From Crambe crambe (taxonomy: Eukaryota > Porifera > Demospongiae > Poecilosclerida > Crambeidae), in NCBI GenBank assembly GCA_963924555.1, contig OZ004584.1, forward strand, positions 3,161,001 to 3,225,000: a DNA stretch of 64,000 nucleotides. The letters run 5' to 3'. This document shows positions 9,886 through 21,505 of this stretch, piece by piece. The stretch's first letter is position 1, and every line of letters starts with the position of its first letter. The notes beneath the pieces were generated by a model. The model did no database searches. It was not told the origin of the DNA and saw only the letters and a list, made by a program, of their open reading frames with translations. Position numbers and translations under genes: made by a program.

Positions 9886-12236
9886 CTTACCAAACCACAC
9901 CAAATGCTGACTTTGCATATAAACTGGTTCAGGGTTTTCGGGATCTTTAAGGCAAACCATGATGTGAGGAGAAGTCTCTCCACTGTCCACAACGCACAAG
10001 TGGTCTCTTCCAGGGTGAGAGGGACACTCGAAAGAGAGTTGGTAGCTCACAGAAAAGGCATAGTTCATGCGAGAAGTGACTCTCTTCAGTGCATGCTCAA
10101 TAATCTCTCGGATGGCATGACACACCTCGTGTGTTGGGGTCTTGGTGATCGGTAGTCTCTTGATGGATACCTCGTAGTACTTTGGTTGTGAGATGAGGGT
10201 GATGATGTCATAATCAGTTCCAAATCTAAACTGCACTCGGTTCTTCTTGATGCCTTTTTCAATCAACTTGAGTGAGCTCTGCCCAACTAAGTTGGCAATG
10301 GTGGCAGGAAAGACCCCAAGGGGTACGAAACCACATTCATATCGAATCAAGAGAGAGGCAGGAAGGAGTTGGTTGGAATCAATCCTTTGGGAATCACTCA
10401 GTTCTTCACTGCTCACATTCTCAAGGATGCAGGGCATCAGGTAGACCTTTGAACTCTGTGAAGGGTCGGACTGAACTATGGGAGCTATGATGTTGAGATG
10501 CTCTAGCAGCTTCACCAGTTGGAGTAAGGGAATATGATCTTTCTTGATGGCCGCCAAAGCATTTTGCAACTCTTTTACTTCAAAGTACTTGATGTCTTCA
10601 GCACGTTCTATAGGGCTTTTTCCTTTCGTCCAGATATGACGATACTCTAAAAGTGCTGCTGCTATATCTTTGAAGGGGATGAAGTCCAAACGTTCGTCTC
10701 TTGTTTCTTGTTCCTTTAAAGCTTCCTTCACATCTTCAAATGAAAACTGTCCAGTTTTCTGAAATTTTTCCTGAGCTGCCCTCTTCACTTTGCCAAATTT
10801 AAATGTGTTGACAATCATGTTGGTCACACTGTCGAATACAATTTGTACGTCACAAATGACAGTATCTTCCAGCTCAGGAACGTCAGGGAAGTACATCAAG
10901 ACTCCAGCGTAGTGGTGCAGGAACCACAAGGCAACTTTAGTCTCCTTTGGGGACATGCCAAACTGCCAAGCTAGTTGCATGCAGTACTCCAGGCTCAGCA
11001 TTCTCAGCACTTGTTTGCGAAGACAGAGACTGAACATGAGCCAAGCTGCTGGAATGGGGATCTTCTTGAAGTGGTGCCGAATGCGATCCTGAAGGAATTT
11101 GCGAATGGAATCCACCTCTTCCTTACCTCCTGTCTTGTTGTCAACTGCAAGGACCAACTGATCCTTCTGGGCAAACTCAACGAGACCTTCCTTATAGAAG
11201 CTAGTATTCGTGATGGTACTTTTCAGCTCATCGTCAAATTTCTTGATCTCTTCTTTGCCCACCTTGTCTTTGTGAGTAGCGACTATGAAAGCTACTGAAT
11301 TGGATGATGGCTGAATCAACTTGGCTGCTGGATTGAGGTCAGAGGTGTCTCCACCTAAAGTGTTATCAGGACAAGTGCGACAGCAAGCAACAGCAGACAG
11401 GGCTTGGAGTATCATCTCCTCCACAGTGTACGTCGATTCCACCGGTATGGTGGACTCACCTGTCGATCGATCCAGGTATGATATGCTATAGCGACTCTTG
11501 AGATCGTCGATGAGTTTGCAGAAGATCAGGTACAGGGAAGGACCCATTACGAGAGCTGGTAGCATGTCCATGAACTCTGGCTGACCTCCAGTGTCTTCCA
11601 TCTTGACGAGAGCAGTGTATTTGAGTGTATACTTGATCACCTCCCAATCCTTGGAAGCCATTGCCTTCGTCAACATGTCGTTCATGTCGAATGCAAAGTT
11701 GATATCGGCTGGACCGTTATAAGCTGATTCTTCCTGCTGGGGCTTAACCTCTACTGGTGGCTTTGATTCCTTTTCATCTTCCTCTGGTTGAGTAGAGCCG
11801 ACACTCGAACTTGCAGAATAAAACTGAGACTGGGTCTCCATTGCCTGAGGTGGTGGGCCCTCTGGCATGATTAAGAGTGATCTATCCACTGATGGTTCAG
11901 ATGCTACAACAGAGTTTGTTTCATAGAAGAACTGGAGGAGCATGCATGCTTCATCTGAAAGACCTTGAAGAGATGACCAATTCTCTGCAGATATCACTGC
12001 AGTACTGCTAGAGAGACTTCTAACGATGACTTGTTCAGATTCGACCGTTCCCGTACTAGGCTGCTCCGTCTCTCCAGCTGAGCTGATGTCTGCAATCTCT
12101 CCTGTCAGGCGGCGACGCATAGAAGTCTTTCCCAAACGAGGAGCACCAACAAGGAGAAACTTGAGGAAATACATGTCTAAAGACCCTCGTGTGGCAAGAA
12201 TCTGTCGGTAGGCAGCAATGTAACCTCCAGTGGGAC
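9886..12236 (-). CDS. Copy 2: Roc-like GTPase plus COR exon, intact
   Basis: A single open exon of about 2.35 kb (around 783 residues) from a TTTGTCAG acceptor to an AAG/GTAAGT donor. It begins with an AAYRQILATRGSLD helix, then the P-loop GAPRLGKTS, a Pro/Ser/Glu-rich variable linker, DTGGQPEFMDMLPAL and ATHKDK. The COR-like half starts at IPAAWLMFSLCLRK and runs to the conserved C-terminal block with YECGFVPLGVFPATIANL and VQFRFG. This makes it a ROCO-type protein with GTP as probable ligand. No kinase domain is present. Compared with copies 3 and 4 it has about 50 more residues between the FSFEDVKEAL-like block and the HLNIIAPIVQ block. Its last third is nearly identical to copies 1 and 3, its first half only to copy 1. 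Confidence 0.9.
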
Positions 12237-12386
12237 CTGACAAATAGAAAATAGTCATCATTAATATTAATATGTCCATCACAACCTCCCAACCCTTAGC
12301 AACCGTGATTGATTCAGAGGAAGTGGACAGACCATAGTGGTCTATTTCGGATATAAATTATCAGCCATGGTTTAATCTCCACTCAC

Positions 12387-12683
12387 CAGAGAGGTAGTCC
12401 TCAATCTGCACACTCAGTTCGTTCAGTTCAAGTTTCTTCAATACATGAAACAATGACGCCCAGGTTGGAGGATGACGACTCTTTCCTGGAGATTCCCATT
12501 GGCTGATCACAACTTCAACAGCTTGAGCAGGATCAGATACAAGTCGATGCTCCAAAGTGATCCCAGCAGCTTGTATCAGTTCAGTGTGGACTTTTGCCAG
12601 TGACGTGACCACCTGGATTCCTACTCCCTCCAGTTTAGAGAGAGCACCCATGCTGAATTGACTCTCGGGGTTGAATGGAGTCA
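12387..12683 (-). CDS. Copy 2: death-like domain exon
   Basis: Same exon as 2045-2341, open throughout, with about 90 percent apparent identity. Conserved blocks are TPFNPESQFSM, AKVHTELIQAAG and KKLELNELSVQIEDYL. It sits between the Kelch and GTPase exons and probably offers a second homotypic-contact surface besides the C-terminal death domain. Confidence 0.75.
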
Positions 12684-12808
12684 CTGGGAATGGGATAAAT
12701 TACAAAATAGTTAAATTGGGACCTCCAGAGTATTTAAGAATTGTTGGGATGGACCATTTTGATCTTGTGATACTATTTCATGACATAATCAATGAATTCA
12801 GTAGTCAC

Positions 12809-13694
12809 CTTTCAATGATGCCTTGAACACCCTGTTACTCCTTCCAGATGTACTGAATCCCCCTAACACCACCAATTTTCCTGTGGGGAGGACAATAGTA
12901 GCAGTGCTAAACAACTCTATAGGCAAATTCCCCACGTGTAACCAGGAGAGGGTGTGGGGGGAGTAGGCACAGATCTCAGAGGAAACAGCACCACTAAGAC
13001 CTCCAGTAGATATTAGCTGATTTGCAAATGATGAAGGAGAGGAACGTTTAAGATGAATCTGTAACTCACTCCACAAACCACTGGAGTGTGACATTTCTTG
13101 ACTATAGTCTTCATTAAGGAGTGACTCCAACTTGCAGTGAAATACTGAGGGACCCTGTCCCCAGCCACCCATCAAATACAGTCTTCCTTTATGGAGAATG
13201 GATTTCAAACGACTGCATGCTTTAGGTAGAGGCTGAACAGATGACCACTCATTGTCTTTGAGTAGCTCCACTACATTCATTCCACTTGCTTGACCACCTG
13301 ATACCACCAAACATTCGGGACTTCCAGTGTTCAATGCTGATGAATAATAACGACTAGTTGGCATTGGTGGCAACGATGGTTGCCAGTTCGTTTCTCCTTT
13401 AAGCGTCCATAGTTTATTTGTAACCATATTAGTATCATGTTCAATTCCACCAACAAGCACCACCTGAGAGTGGTAGGTGGTGAGGCCATAATAACGGGTG
13501 GGTGTGGTCACTTGTGACCATGAGTTCAAATCAGTGGAGGAGATAAACAGTGAGGAATGACTTTCCAGTGATGGTGTGTACCCTCCTAAATATATTTTGT
13601 CCTGCAGTAGCACACATTGGGCATCATACATATCCACTGGTAGTGGAGTGCACTCTGCCCAGTCAAGTGAGGCTAGGGGGTGGAGGATGTCAAC
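12809..13694 (-). CDS. Copy 2: Kelch-like propeller exon
   Basis: An open exon of about 885 bp with the same borders as in copy 1. The blade signatures QDKIYLGG, QVVLVGG, CLVVSGG, RLYLMGG, LISTGG and LVVLGG are present. The blade-connecting loops (for example after SGG and after LMGG) differ most from the other copies, as expected for a ligand-facing surface. The upstream start exon is unknown. Confidence 0.8.
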
Positions 13695-13947
13695 CTGTAG
13701 AGGTATAGTAGAGAATAGTTACCTTGCACACATGCACAACAGGGGGTCATCTTTGACATAATGGTGGGACAGAATAGAGGGCCTGCACATGGAGGTGTGT
13801 CACATGAAAGGGGTGTGGTTGTCTGCCATCTTAGAGAGCAGAGAATGTATAGACTCATTGCAGTTTCAGTAACATTATTGGACTTGTCTGTATATTACCA
13901 GCACACCACCACCATGTTGGAGGTAGTCTCCCTTCTCCATGAGACTA

Positions 13948-14113
13948 CAGTGGAACCTCCCAATAATGGACACTCCAAACAAAGCACACCTCTCTGTAAA
14001 GGACACTTGTTGCTGTCCCACCATAGTACTTTGTGTATTAAATGACCTCTGAATAAAGGTCACCTCTCTATAAAGGACAATTTCAACTTGTCTGTTATTC
14101 GGAGGCTCCACTG
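13948..14113. mobile_element. Pogo/Tigger-like MITE in the 5' flank of copy 2
   Basis: The same 166-bp element as at 3602-3766, with TA on both sides and CAGTGGAACCTCC ends. Its shared position shows it was part of the ancestral duplicated unit. Confidence 0.7.
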
Positions 14114-14388
14114 TATGTTGGAGGTACAAGGTAGAGGAGAAATTGTACTAGTTTACATGTTAGGAGGTGGTTAAGTGTTTGTTTTAAGAACTTATAATGC
14201 TGCTAGCTATCCTGTGTTTGCATATTTTGTCTGGCTGTGGAAAAAAAAACAGTTTTATGAAGGACATAAGCTGGAGTATGAGAGGGATAAAGGTAAGTGT
14301 AGAGGATTCTTATAAGCATAACTGATGGATAGATAATCTTATGGTGGACAACCACACCCCTCTTGTATGACACACCCCCTGTTCCTCG

Positions 14389-14532
14389 TGCTTTGAATGA
14401 TGGAATACTTTTACACCCCTTCACTGAGATAGTAAGCCCTGTCCATGGACTGTCCATGGATTGCCAGAGATACTTTCAATGATGAAATACTTTTACACCC
14501 CTTCACTGAGATAGTAAGCCCTGTCCATGGAT
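14389..14532. repeat. About 80-bp tandem duplication
   Basis: Two direct copies of a segment containing ATACTTTTACACCCCTTCAC and GTAAGCCCTGTCCATGGA. Confidence 0.8.
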
Positions 14533-14559
14533 GTAACAATCACCTATACATACACCATT

Positions 14560-15260
14560 GGACAGTTAATAAGGGAAAAAACATTTCATGAAATGAAAAA
14601 AAAAGATGTAGGGATGACCACTGCTCAAAAAAGTAAGGAAACAAGGATGGAAATGGCCAACAATCCCTACATATACGTAAGCAGGTATTCTTCTTATTAT
14701 TATTATTCTTAGACAACCATCTCTCAAACCACTCAAGCTACAGCTATGATTTCCACTCCAAATTCTACCAACCACGATCTTTTCTACTCGTTGATCCTCG
14801 AAAGAGTCGATGATAAAGGAGACACCACAGAGCACAGCACTCGACTAATTTAATTATTGGAAGCCACCTTTTCTATAATACACATGTGCATGTATTTCAT
14901 ATCCAATTATTCAAAATTATAATATTACTCAGCTAGCTAGCTAGCTCTAAAATAATGATCATAGACTACTGCATCAACTCGGGGATTTAGATTCACCAAA
15001 CCATCTACCGGGAGACTCTATTTCAGCATCTTCGATCTCCAAGTATAGCTCAACAATAACAACACCAATTGACTCGTTGCTATGCTATTGGAGAACTATT
15101 CTTCTTTCATCTGTCACATAGAAGAATGAACTCTATACATAGCTAAAACCATAAAAGAGAGGAAAAGGACCAGGAACAAGTAAGGGAAAAAGCATTTCAT
15201 GAAATGAAAAAAGATGAGGGATGACCACTGCTCAGGAAACAAGAAGGATGGAAATGGGAT
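14560..15260. repeat. Dispersed non-coding repeat bounded by a direct repeat
   Basis: The first 70 bases (AAGGGAAAAAACATTTCATG and on) recur near 15182-15250. The middle part, from CTCAAGCTACAGCTATGATT to the TCATCTGTC block, recurs at 29990-30470. No protein frame is conserved between them, so the open frames here are not taken as genes. Confidence 0.6.
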
Positions 15261-15344
15261 AAATCTTTATTCTATATATCCAGCCAACAATCTCTACATA
15301 TACGTCGGGTAGCTTCAGAATATAGTGCAGTAATGTGCCGTATT

Positions 15345-15545
15345 TCTGAAACGGCAAGCTCCCTGGTCCTGAAACTTGGTCTGCACATTGTAGTAGGCTC
15401 TAGTAGGCTGGATAATCATTCACAGTAGCTTTTGTTAGGTCTAAGTGGGGGAACTAGAATTTCACTTTTGTATTAGTCTATAGGCGGCACGTGCAGCCGT
15501 CCGCGTCATCCCTACATAGAGAGTGTTACCGCTCTCTCTGATTAT
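15345..15545. repeat. Dispersed repeat with a terminal hairpin (family B)
   Basis: About 200 bp that recurs inverted at 28857-29050. One end reads CCCTACATAGAGAGTGTTAC followed by CGCTCTCTCTGATA, a small stem. The same end caps sequences at 29087-29130, 36770-36826 and, degraded, 44550-44580. Confidence 0.65.
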
Positions 15546-16194
15546 TATACCACGCCCTCAAACACCCGACCCTTTGTCTCCATTCATGCAGGTGATCACA
15601 CAATGCCTACCACAAGACATGGGGCTGATATTCTGGCATGGAATAATAGGGATTCACTGCATAAGAGGCTAAATAAACAGAATAACAGAATAATAGACTG
15701 CAGTCATTGTTACAGCTACTATAACCTTGCTCCCTTGCCTATATACACATGCCATGGGTGTTCTGGAGTGCTAGCATTCCATTCTGAGTTGTTTTTTTTT
15801 GTTTTTTTTTTGTTTTTTTTTGCGGGATTAGCAAGAAAACTGTTTGCAAAATTACAACTTAAAATGCTACGCACAGTTCTAATGTACTCTTTCAGGACAT
15901 TTTGATATATTGTTAATGTTAAGAATAATAGGCTACCATGAAAAGAATAATGGGTCTGAAAACAAATCTGATGCTATAGCAACCCACATATCGACATTAA
16001 TGCATAAATCAAAACTTGAAACCAGCCTCAACACTTTCAAAAGACCCCCAAAATACCGACCCCATATGCCCTACCCCACTATAAACCAATAAACACTTCA
16101 TCTTCACCCGATTTAAAGCCCCTATCACCAAAACAATTATTGATAAAATTCTGCTACATAAAAGAACACTACTCACTGAACTAGAACCGAAAAT

Positions 16195-16305
16195 ACTGCT
16201 ATTTTAGGCATTACTTCTAATAAAGCTGTCGTTATCATAGGAGCCCCTTCATAAATATCTGGAGCCCACATATGAAAAGGAGCCCCACATAATTAAACAA
16301 TAACA
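16195..16305 (-). pseudogene. ND2: ND2 fragment in mitochondrial-like tract A
   Basis: The minus strand reads [17 protein letters not shown] followed by [10 protein letters not shown], the highly conserved core of NADH dehydrogenase subunit 2. The flanks do not continue clearly as ND2. Confidence 0.8.
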
Positions 16306-16799
16306 AAACTGTTATCAATATCTTCCCTACATGCCCCACTAACATCAAATTTACCCGTTACTCCCACCATCCCATATAAAAATAACCCACGAGATTCCCC
16401 ACTATACATTAATAATAACAAGATACGAACAATTATTACCAACACCCCTTTAAACATATCCGACCAACCATTCCTCAATAATAACCCACTGACCTCATAA
16501 CCCCCCAACCCCTTTAACCCACTCAATCAATCAACCACCCGACATTCCTAAGAAATGCTGGGGGAAAAAAGTCACCAATAAATATTACCCGAAATGCTGT
16601 ATAAACTTCATTATACAGTTACTTTCCCAAATCAATTATAATCCAGCAAAAATCACAAATACCATCCCCATCAATAAACATAATGACAATGAGTCACAAC
16701 ATAATATGTATCATGTAATACCACATCTAAAACTGAATTAGATAACCCCACCCCCCTAAAAATACAAATCCTATTGCCCAAAGTAAAGGCATATCAAAC

Positions 16800-17400
16800 A
16801 TTAGCACTTCTCCAAACATTGTTCCTACTCAACTAAATATCTTTATCCTGGTAATACCCAAATACACTCTTTTTACTCACTAATACTGAGATACTCTCCC
16901 AAACCCAGGCCATCAGCATAATTACACACTTCTGGATGCCCCAAAAAATCAAAGTAAATGCTGATATAATATCAGATCACCCCAAACAACGAAGTATTAA
17001 AATTCCTATCCGTCAATAACATCATTATCACTCCAGCCAATATCGGTAAAGATAATATCAATAAAACCACTGTTAGTAAGATATCATCTTCAGAATCTGG
17101 GATGTCTTATTTGTAATGCAGTCTGAGTGCAGCTAGATTTGATATATCACACAAACAATGGCAACCTACCCCAAGTCATTACATTCACCCTCATATTCAC
17201 CACCGTCGTTATAAAATTTTGTAATATCTACGATATCCCCCGCTAAATGTAAACAAAATATCACTAAATCTACGGACCCCCCAGAATGAACCCTCTATTC
17301 ACAATAATGGGGGATAAACCCATTCACCCTGTTCCAGTCCCTTGCTCCACTAATACTGATGTCAATAACAAACTCAAAGCCAGCGGCAATAACTAAAAAC
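16800..17400 (-). pseudogene. COX1: COX1 fragments in mitochondrial-like tract A
   Basis: On the minus strand, in gene order with gaps and frame changes: [50 protein letters not shown] plus NFNTSLF, ILYQHLFWFFGHPEV and PGFG-like sequence. These are diagnostic cytochrome c oxidase subunit 1 blocks. Many indels; non-coding in the nucleus. Confidence 0.85.
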
Positions 17401-18059
17401 TTATATTATAAAAAAACACATTAAACCGACTCTCACCAACACCCTGCACCTAGACCCCTAACCTTTAAAATCAAAAGTTCCTAAACAATCGCTTATGCCA
17501 TCTCTCTAGTAAAATTCTCGAATCTTCTTAATCCAGCCTCTTTAAAAATCCATTTATCTTATCAAAAAAATCTCAGAAACTAACTCGTGGGTAGGGTCAT
17601 AATGCTCTCATGCACTGCTCACACCCAATTAGATGGTTCTACCCCAGTTCTCACGTACCAGGCCCTTAGCCTCGTACCCAGTTAATCTTAAAATCTAACT
17701 TAGAATCCAAACTTAACTCTCTCTTCCAAAAACAGTGAAAAAGCACACACCTCTGACTCCATGAAACCAAATCCCTAAAACTCCGGCCAAAAACCTAAGG
17801 ACTAAATATCCTCTGCTCTATTATCAAATTCTCAATTACCACTCAATTCTCATATGTCAACTCCTTATATTCACTTTCTTTCATCTCAATTTTCTCCTTA
17901 CCAAGTAATACCCTAAACAGTAATGTCTATTAACACACCCAATTATTCTCTCTTCTATTGATGACACCTCAATTAAATCAATCTTGTATGATACCTATCA
18001 TATAAAAAAGTGGCTATCATAAATAAAGCAGAACCATGCTTGACTTGTGTGACCAAAAA

Positions 18060-18410
18060 GACAAAATCACTAAACCCATATGTGCTACCGAAGAATAAGA
18101 GATTATCCTCTTAAATCAATCTACCTACACGCCATTAAAACCCCATGAATCACCACAAATAAATTCAAAGTAAAGGCCTAAAATATTCAGAAGCCTGCGG
18201 TAATAAAGGTCATGAAAATCTCATAAACCCATAGGAGGCCTTTGATACTCCTATAATAGAGGTAGCAAGAGAATTAGGGTTTTTTTTAATGAGTTTGGCC
18301 ATTTAGATTCCTCAAATTCCTTTTCATATTTTGCCTCAGGTTCATGTAGAAGCACTGGTAGCTGTTTCTGTTATTTTAGCTGGGGTTTTATTGAAGTTGG
18401 GGGATAAGTA
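18060..18410. pseudogene. ND4: ND4 fragments in opposite orientations
   Basis: On the minus strand near 18065-18105 the sequence reads YSSVAHMGLVI. On the plus strand 18260-18405 reads ELGFFLMSLA, then IPQIPFHILPQVHVEALVAV and VILAGVLLKLG. Both are ND4 blocks, so two ND4 pieces were joined in opposite orientation. Confidence 0.8.
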
Positions 18411-18419
18411 TGTGGTAAT

Positions 18420-19060
18420 TAAAAAAAAAAAATTTTTTAACCACTGAGGTCACATAATCAGTGCTTCCTGTAATCATAAGCAAAAAATGCACAATAACAC
18501 TCTTCAAACAAACAGCATATTGAGGAACTGAAACTTGTGGCTCCAATGGGTCATATAACTGTACATAGATTTCACCACTCATGCTTAATAATATGCTAGC
18601 ATGATTTAAGTCATCACTCCTACTCCAATACAACTGCCACTGACTAGTCACATAATATTATACAGTTTGTGACTTACTCACTGACTCATAAAAATTAATC
18701 TACAACTATAATGAACTTCGCTTATTATTCTCAGCTAACATGATAAAAATTCAATAGAATTAGTTCTCATAAAATTAGCTTATGAAACAAACCACCAACG
18801 TTTCGACCAGAATACTCTAGCCTTCATCAGGGTGATACAAAAAATGCACACAGAAACGTCCTTATATAGTTACGCTCGTTATCTAGACAACGCACATGCA
18901 TACGCCTATGGATATTATAATAGCATGCCAATACCTGAAGTCATAGGCTTTGTTTAATGAACCAAATTTAAATATAATGGACATAATTACAAGAATTGCT
19001 CAAAAGCATAAGTGGCGAGAAAAAAAAAGGCTCATCTGATGAAAGACAGTGAGCAACAGG
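18420..19060. other. Spacer with an unrecognised minus-strand frame and a possible Penelope end
   Basis: A minus-strand open frame of 87 codons (18388-18651) contains WSRSDDLNHASILLSMSGEI and VQLYDPLEPQVSVPQYAV. It looks compositionally protein-like but I do not recognise it, and it overlaps an A-run. The remainder holds the hammerhead-like motif listed next. Confidence 0.35.
18783..18850 (-). ncRNA. Candidate hammerhead-ribozyme motif, Penelope-like element end
   Basis: The minus strand reads CTGATGA, then a stem-capable stretch AGGCTAGAGTATTCTGGTC, then GAAACGTT. CTGATGA-stem-GAAA is the conserved hammerhead core, and the form CTGATGAAGGCT...CGAAACGTT is typical of the terminal repeats of Penelope-like retroelements. 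The closing stem was not verified. No reverse transcriptase was seen nearby, so at most a terminal fragment remains. Confidence 0.45.
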
Positions 19061-19935
19061 GTTGGATCCAGGATTATTAGATAGGTGTGGTTACAGGATT
19101 AGGGGCACACACAGCACACACACTTGAAGGGGATTGTATGAGTGTGCTGCGTGAGTGTGTGTATATGGTGTGGGTATGGGGATTTTTTGGAGGTCTGTAG
19201 TTAGTAAGTTGTAAGTAGGCTCACAAGGATATCATTCCCCTGTAAATTAGCTAACATGAAAACTCCATACCTCCTCCATCACACTTCCAGTTCCTCTTAG
19301 AATGAGCAGGTTCTGTGAGACTGTGCATCTGGTGAACTACGTATGAGTGAACAACTTCTGCAACAGTGCTGCACAAAATTTACCAACAGTGCAGAATTAA
19401 ATTCGTCCTCTATGACAGATTATTTTGAGTGATCTAGTGACATGTTATTTCCAGCTCCACACTCTCCTACCCAAAAATTAAATATGGAAGGAAAGGGACC
19501 CTCCATACCATGGAGAAAATTCACTAATCTTTTACTTTGACCTTACAGGTATAAACTAAATTCAAGCATCATGTGATGCTTTCGAGTGATTTTTCATTAA
19601 TTTTAGAGGCACTTTCGATATTGGCACAGTCAACAGGCCAGTTTAACAGCCAGTAAATTTAGCTAGCTAGCTTTTATCCATACCTTCTCCTGTCCTAGTC
19701 TCGCTGGCCAGACTCTTTTCTTGGGGGCGGGGGAAAGAAAGAGTCTGGCAAAACTGTACTGCATTGGACGTTTCGTTTCAGTCGAATCGCCACTAATGAC
19801 TAGACTAAGACCATCCTACTAATTATCACGTGATACTTTGAGCATGCGCGCGCGCATTGAGAAAAGACACATTGTACTTTGACCTTTCTATAGAAATTGC
19901 AATTGCTAACAACAAAATAGGAACATAGTTCACTT
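19060..19935. repeat. Duplicated 3' flank of copy 3
   Basis: Counterpart of 6511-7295 and 36960-37795. A short inverted pair (CCAGACTCTTTCTT-like and its inverse, 19707-19750) is an extra insertion here. No gene seen. Confidence 0.6.
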
Positions 19936-19970
19936 TTATAATTCTGTATTGCCATTGGGTCCATGCATCC
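19936..19970 (-). CDS. Copy 3: last exon, short tail
   Basis: After a TTTCACAG acceptor, completing a Trp codon, the exon encodes MHGPNGNTEL and ends with TAA. It continues in frame from the membrane exon at 20031-20111. Confidence 0.6.
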
Positions 19971-20030
19971 CTGTGAAATCATAACAATAACATAACAATA
20001 CATCATGTAGTTAAGTTAGGAAGAACTTAC

Positions 20031-20111
20031 AGAAGAAACCGAACATGGAGAAACTCAGTAGAGTCATCAGCATTAAGCATACACATTTTCTTGACCAATA
20101 CCAGGACTTGT
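20031..20111 (-). CDS. Copy 3: membrane-segment exon
   Basis: An 81-base exon between a CACAG acceptor and T/GTAAG donor. It encodes KSWYWSRK then a hydrophobic run CVCLMLMTLLSFSMFGFF, flanked by basic residues before and a short polar tail after. This is a single-pass or tail anchor. With the tail of only about ten residues, most of the protein lies on one side of the membrane. Confidence 0.65.
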
Positions 20112-20551
20112 CTGTGGGTGAACAAAATCATAGTATCTGATTAATCATAGCTGCAGTCGATATTTATGCTTGTGCTTGTGTTGGGTTCCTTTAGTCATTA
20201 AAACCCAAAACATTCAATTATCATTGGGGGAAACCCCTCCATGTCTTGCCCCTTTGCTCTCAATAATTCTTGTCATGAAACCACTTACCCCCACTAGGGA
20301 GTTGACTAAGTGGTTTCTACTATACAACTTAGTAACTGAGTGCAAAAAAATTATGTAATGCCTAAAATCTAGCTGGGTGAGTGTTAAATACTGCAACTTC
20401 ATATGTAAACAAGTCCTACAACTACCATAAACTTTAATTATGATGGGGAAGTCCCTAATTGATGGGAGTAGATAACATGGGAGTGGAGATCATCATTGAG
20501 AAGAAAGAAGTACCACTGTGTTGTTAGTGGACATTCACAATGTGTGGTTAC

Positions 20552-20649
20552 CTGATTGAGGTCCTCTCATAATAATGCCCTCCACCATCAGTGCTAGGAG
20601 TACAGTGGGTGTGGCTAGAGGTAGAAGCCTCACTCGTACTCAAAGTACC
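20552..20649 (-). CDS. Copy 3: Ser/Thr-rich linker exon
   Basis: Counterpart of 7971-8055 with a slightly longer Ser/Thr/His-rich stretch. It has AG and GT borders at equivalent places, but the frame through its 3' end is uncertain. Confidence 0.45.
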
Positions 20650-20878
20650 CTATACGACCAGTTATTAAAAGTGATGTCATAATTATTATGATTGTCATTG
20701 CTAGACATTATAATGGTCCTTTTTCAGTACTGAATGCAAATTAATTTGTTTCATGGGTGAACTGGCTCTTGATATTGAGTCGGTGGGTAGAAGTGAAAAT
20801 GATAATGATTCACATCATCATGGTAACACAAATTATTTCAAATAAAAAGAACACTCCTTGGTAGCAGTGAGTTCAGTT

Positions 20879-21505
20879 TTTTGCCTCGGCTGGAGGTGAC
20901 TATGCATGGTGGTATGTTTCACGCGCGTCGCAATGATGCACGATGATGCGTATCGAGCATGTGCATGTGGATTACTCTAGAACATAGCTAGCTAGCTAGA
21001 TACAAGCTTTACTACAGTACTAAGGACAAACAGACAGACTTAGGCTCAGGCTCGCAGTCACTACGCTACACCATGAAGGGAGTGCTGATGCTTCTTGGCC
21101 GTCTTTGCCAACAAATCAAGCCCATTTAATAAGACATCCAGAGAACTGACTAAAAGGCAAAAAACAACAGATTGCAGTGTACATGAACTAGTGATCATTT
21201 GAAGTGCCAAAGAGACGAACTAGTGATCGTTTGAAGTGCCAAAGAGAGAGCCACGGTGAAGGAGAATCTCAGAACTAAGACTGAGGCTTCCAAACAATGA
21301 GAGAATCCAGTACACATACTTCAATCAAGCTATGCGTGTGAATAACCATTCAAAACAGCAGTTTGAAAGCATTGAACAGCAGAAATACTAGCTGTGTAAA
21401 TACTTGACTTATAATAAGCCAGTGTGCACTATTTAGAATATTTAATAAAAGATTGCATTGAAGTGCCGAGGCATTCCTAGTCTTTTAAAAGACTAACTTG
21501 TTAGC
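20879..21505. mobile_element. Helentron-like non-autonomous insertion
   Basis: About 620 bp present in copy 3 and absent from the matching place in copy 2 (about 8290). It starts TGCCTCGGCT and near its right end has the inverse AGTGCCGAGGCA. This is followed by the palindrome AGTCTTTTAAAAGACT and then AACTTGTTAG. A subterminal inverted pair plus a 3' hairpin close to the end is the Helitron/Helentron pattern. The same hairpin end occurs at 56430-56462. No helicase frame. Confidence 0.55.

Larger units (their letters stand above)
15880..18415. pseudogene. Mitochondrial-like tract A (nuclear copy of mtDNA, rearranged)
   Basis: An AC-rich tract of about 2.5 kb, unlike its neighbours, made of decayed pieces of animal mitochondrial genes in mixed order and orientation. 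Identified pieces are ND2, COX1 and ND4, listed separately; the rest, particularly 17430-18050, was not assigned and may include rRNA gene sequence. The 5' part (15868-16040) recurs at 43485-43620. Several pieces read well only with TGA as Trp, as in invertebrate mitochondria. Broken throughout and surely non-functional. Confidence 0.75.

Noticed and set aside
16293-16526. 77-codon minus-strand frame in the mitochondrial-like tract
   Set aside because: It lies in decayed mitochondrial DNA next to an ND2 piece and would not be a nuclear gene.
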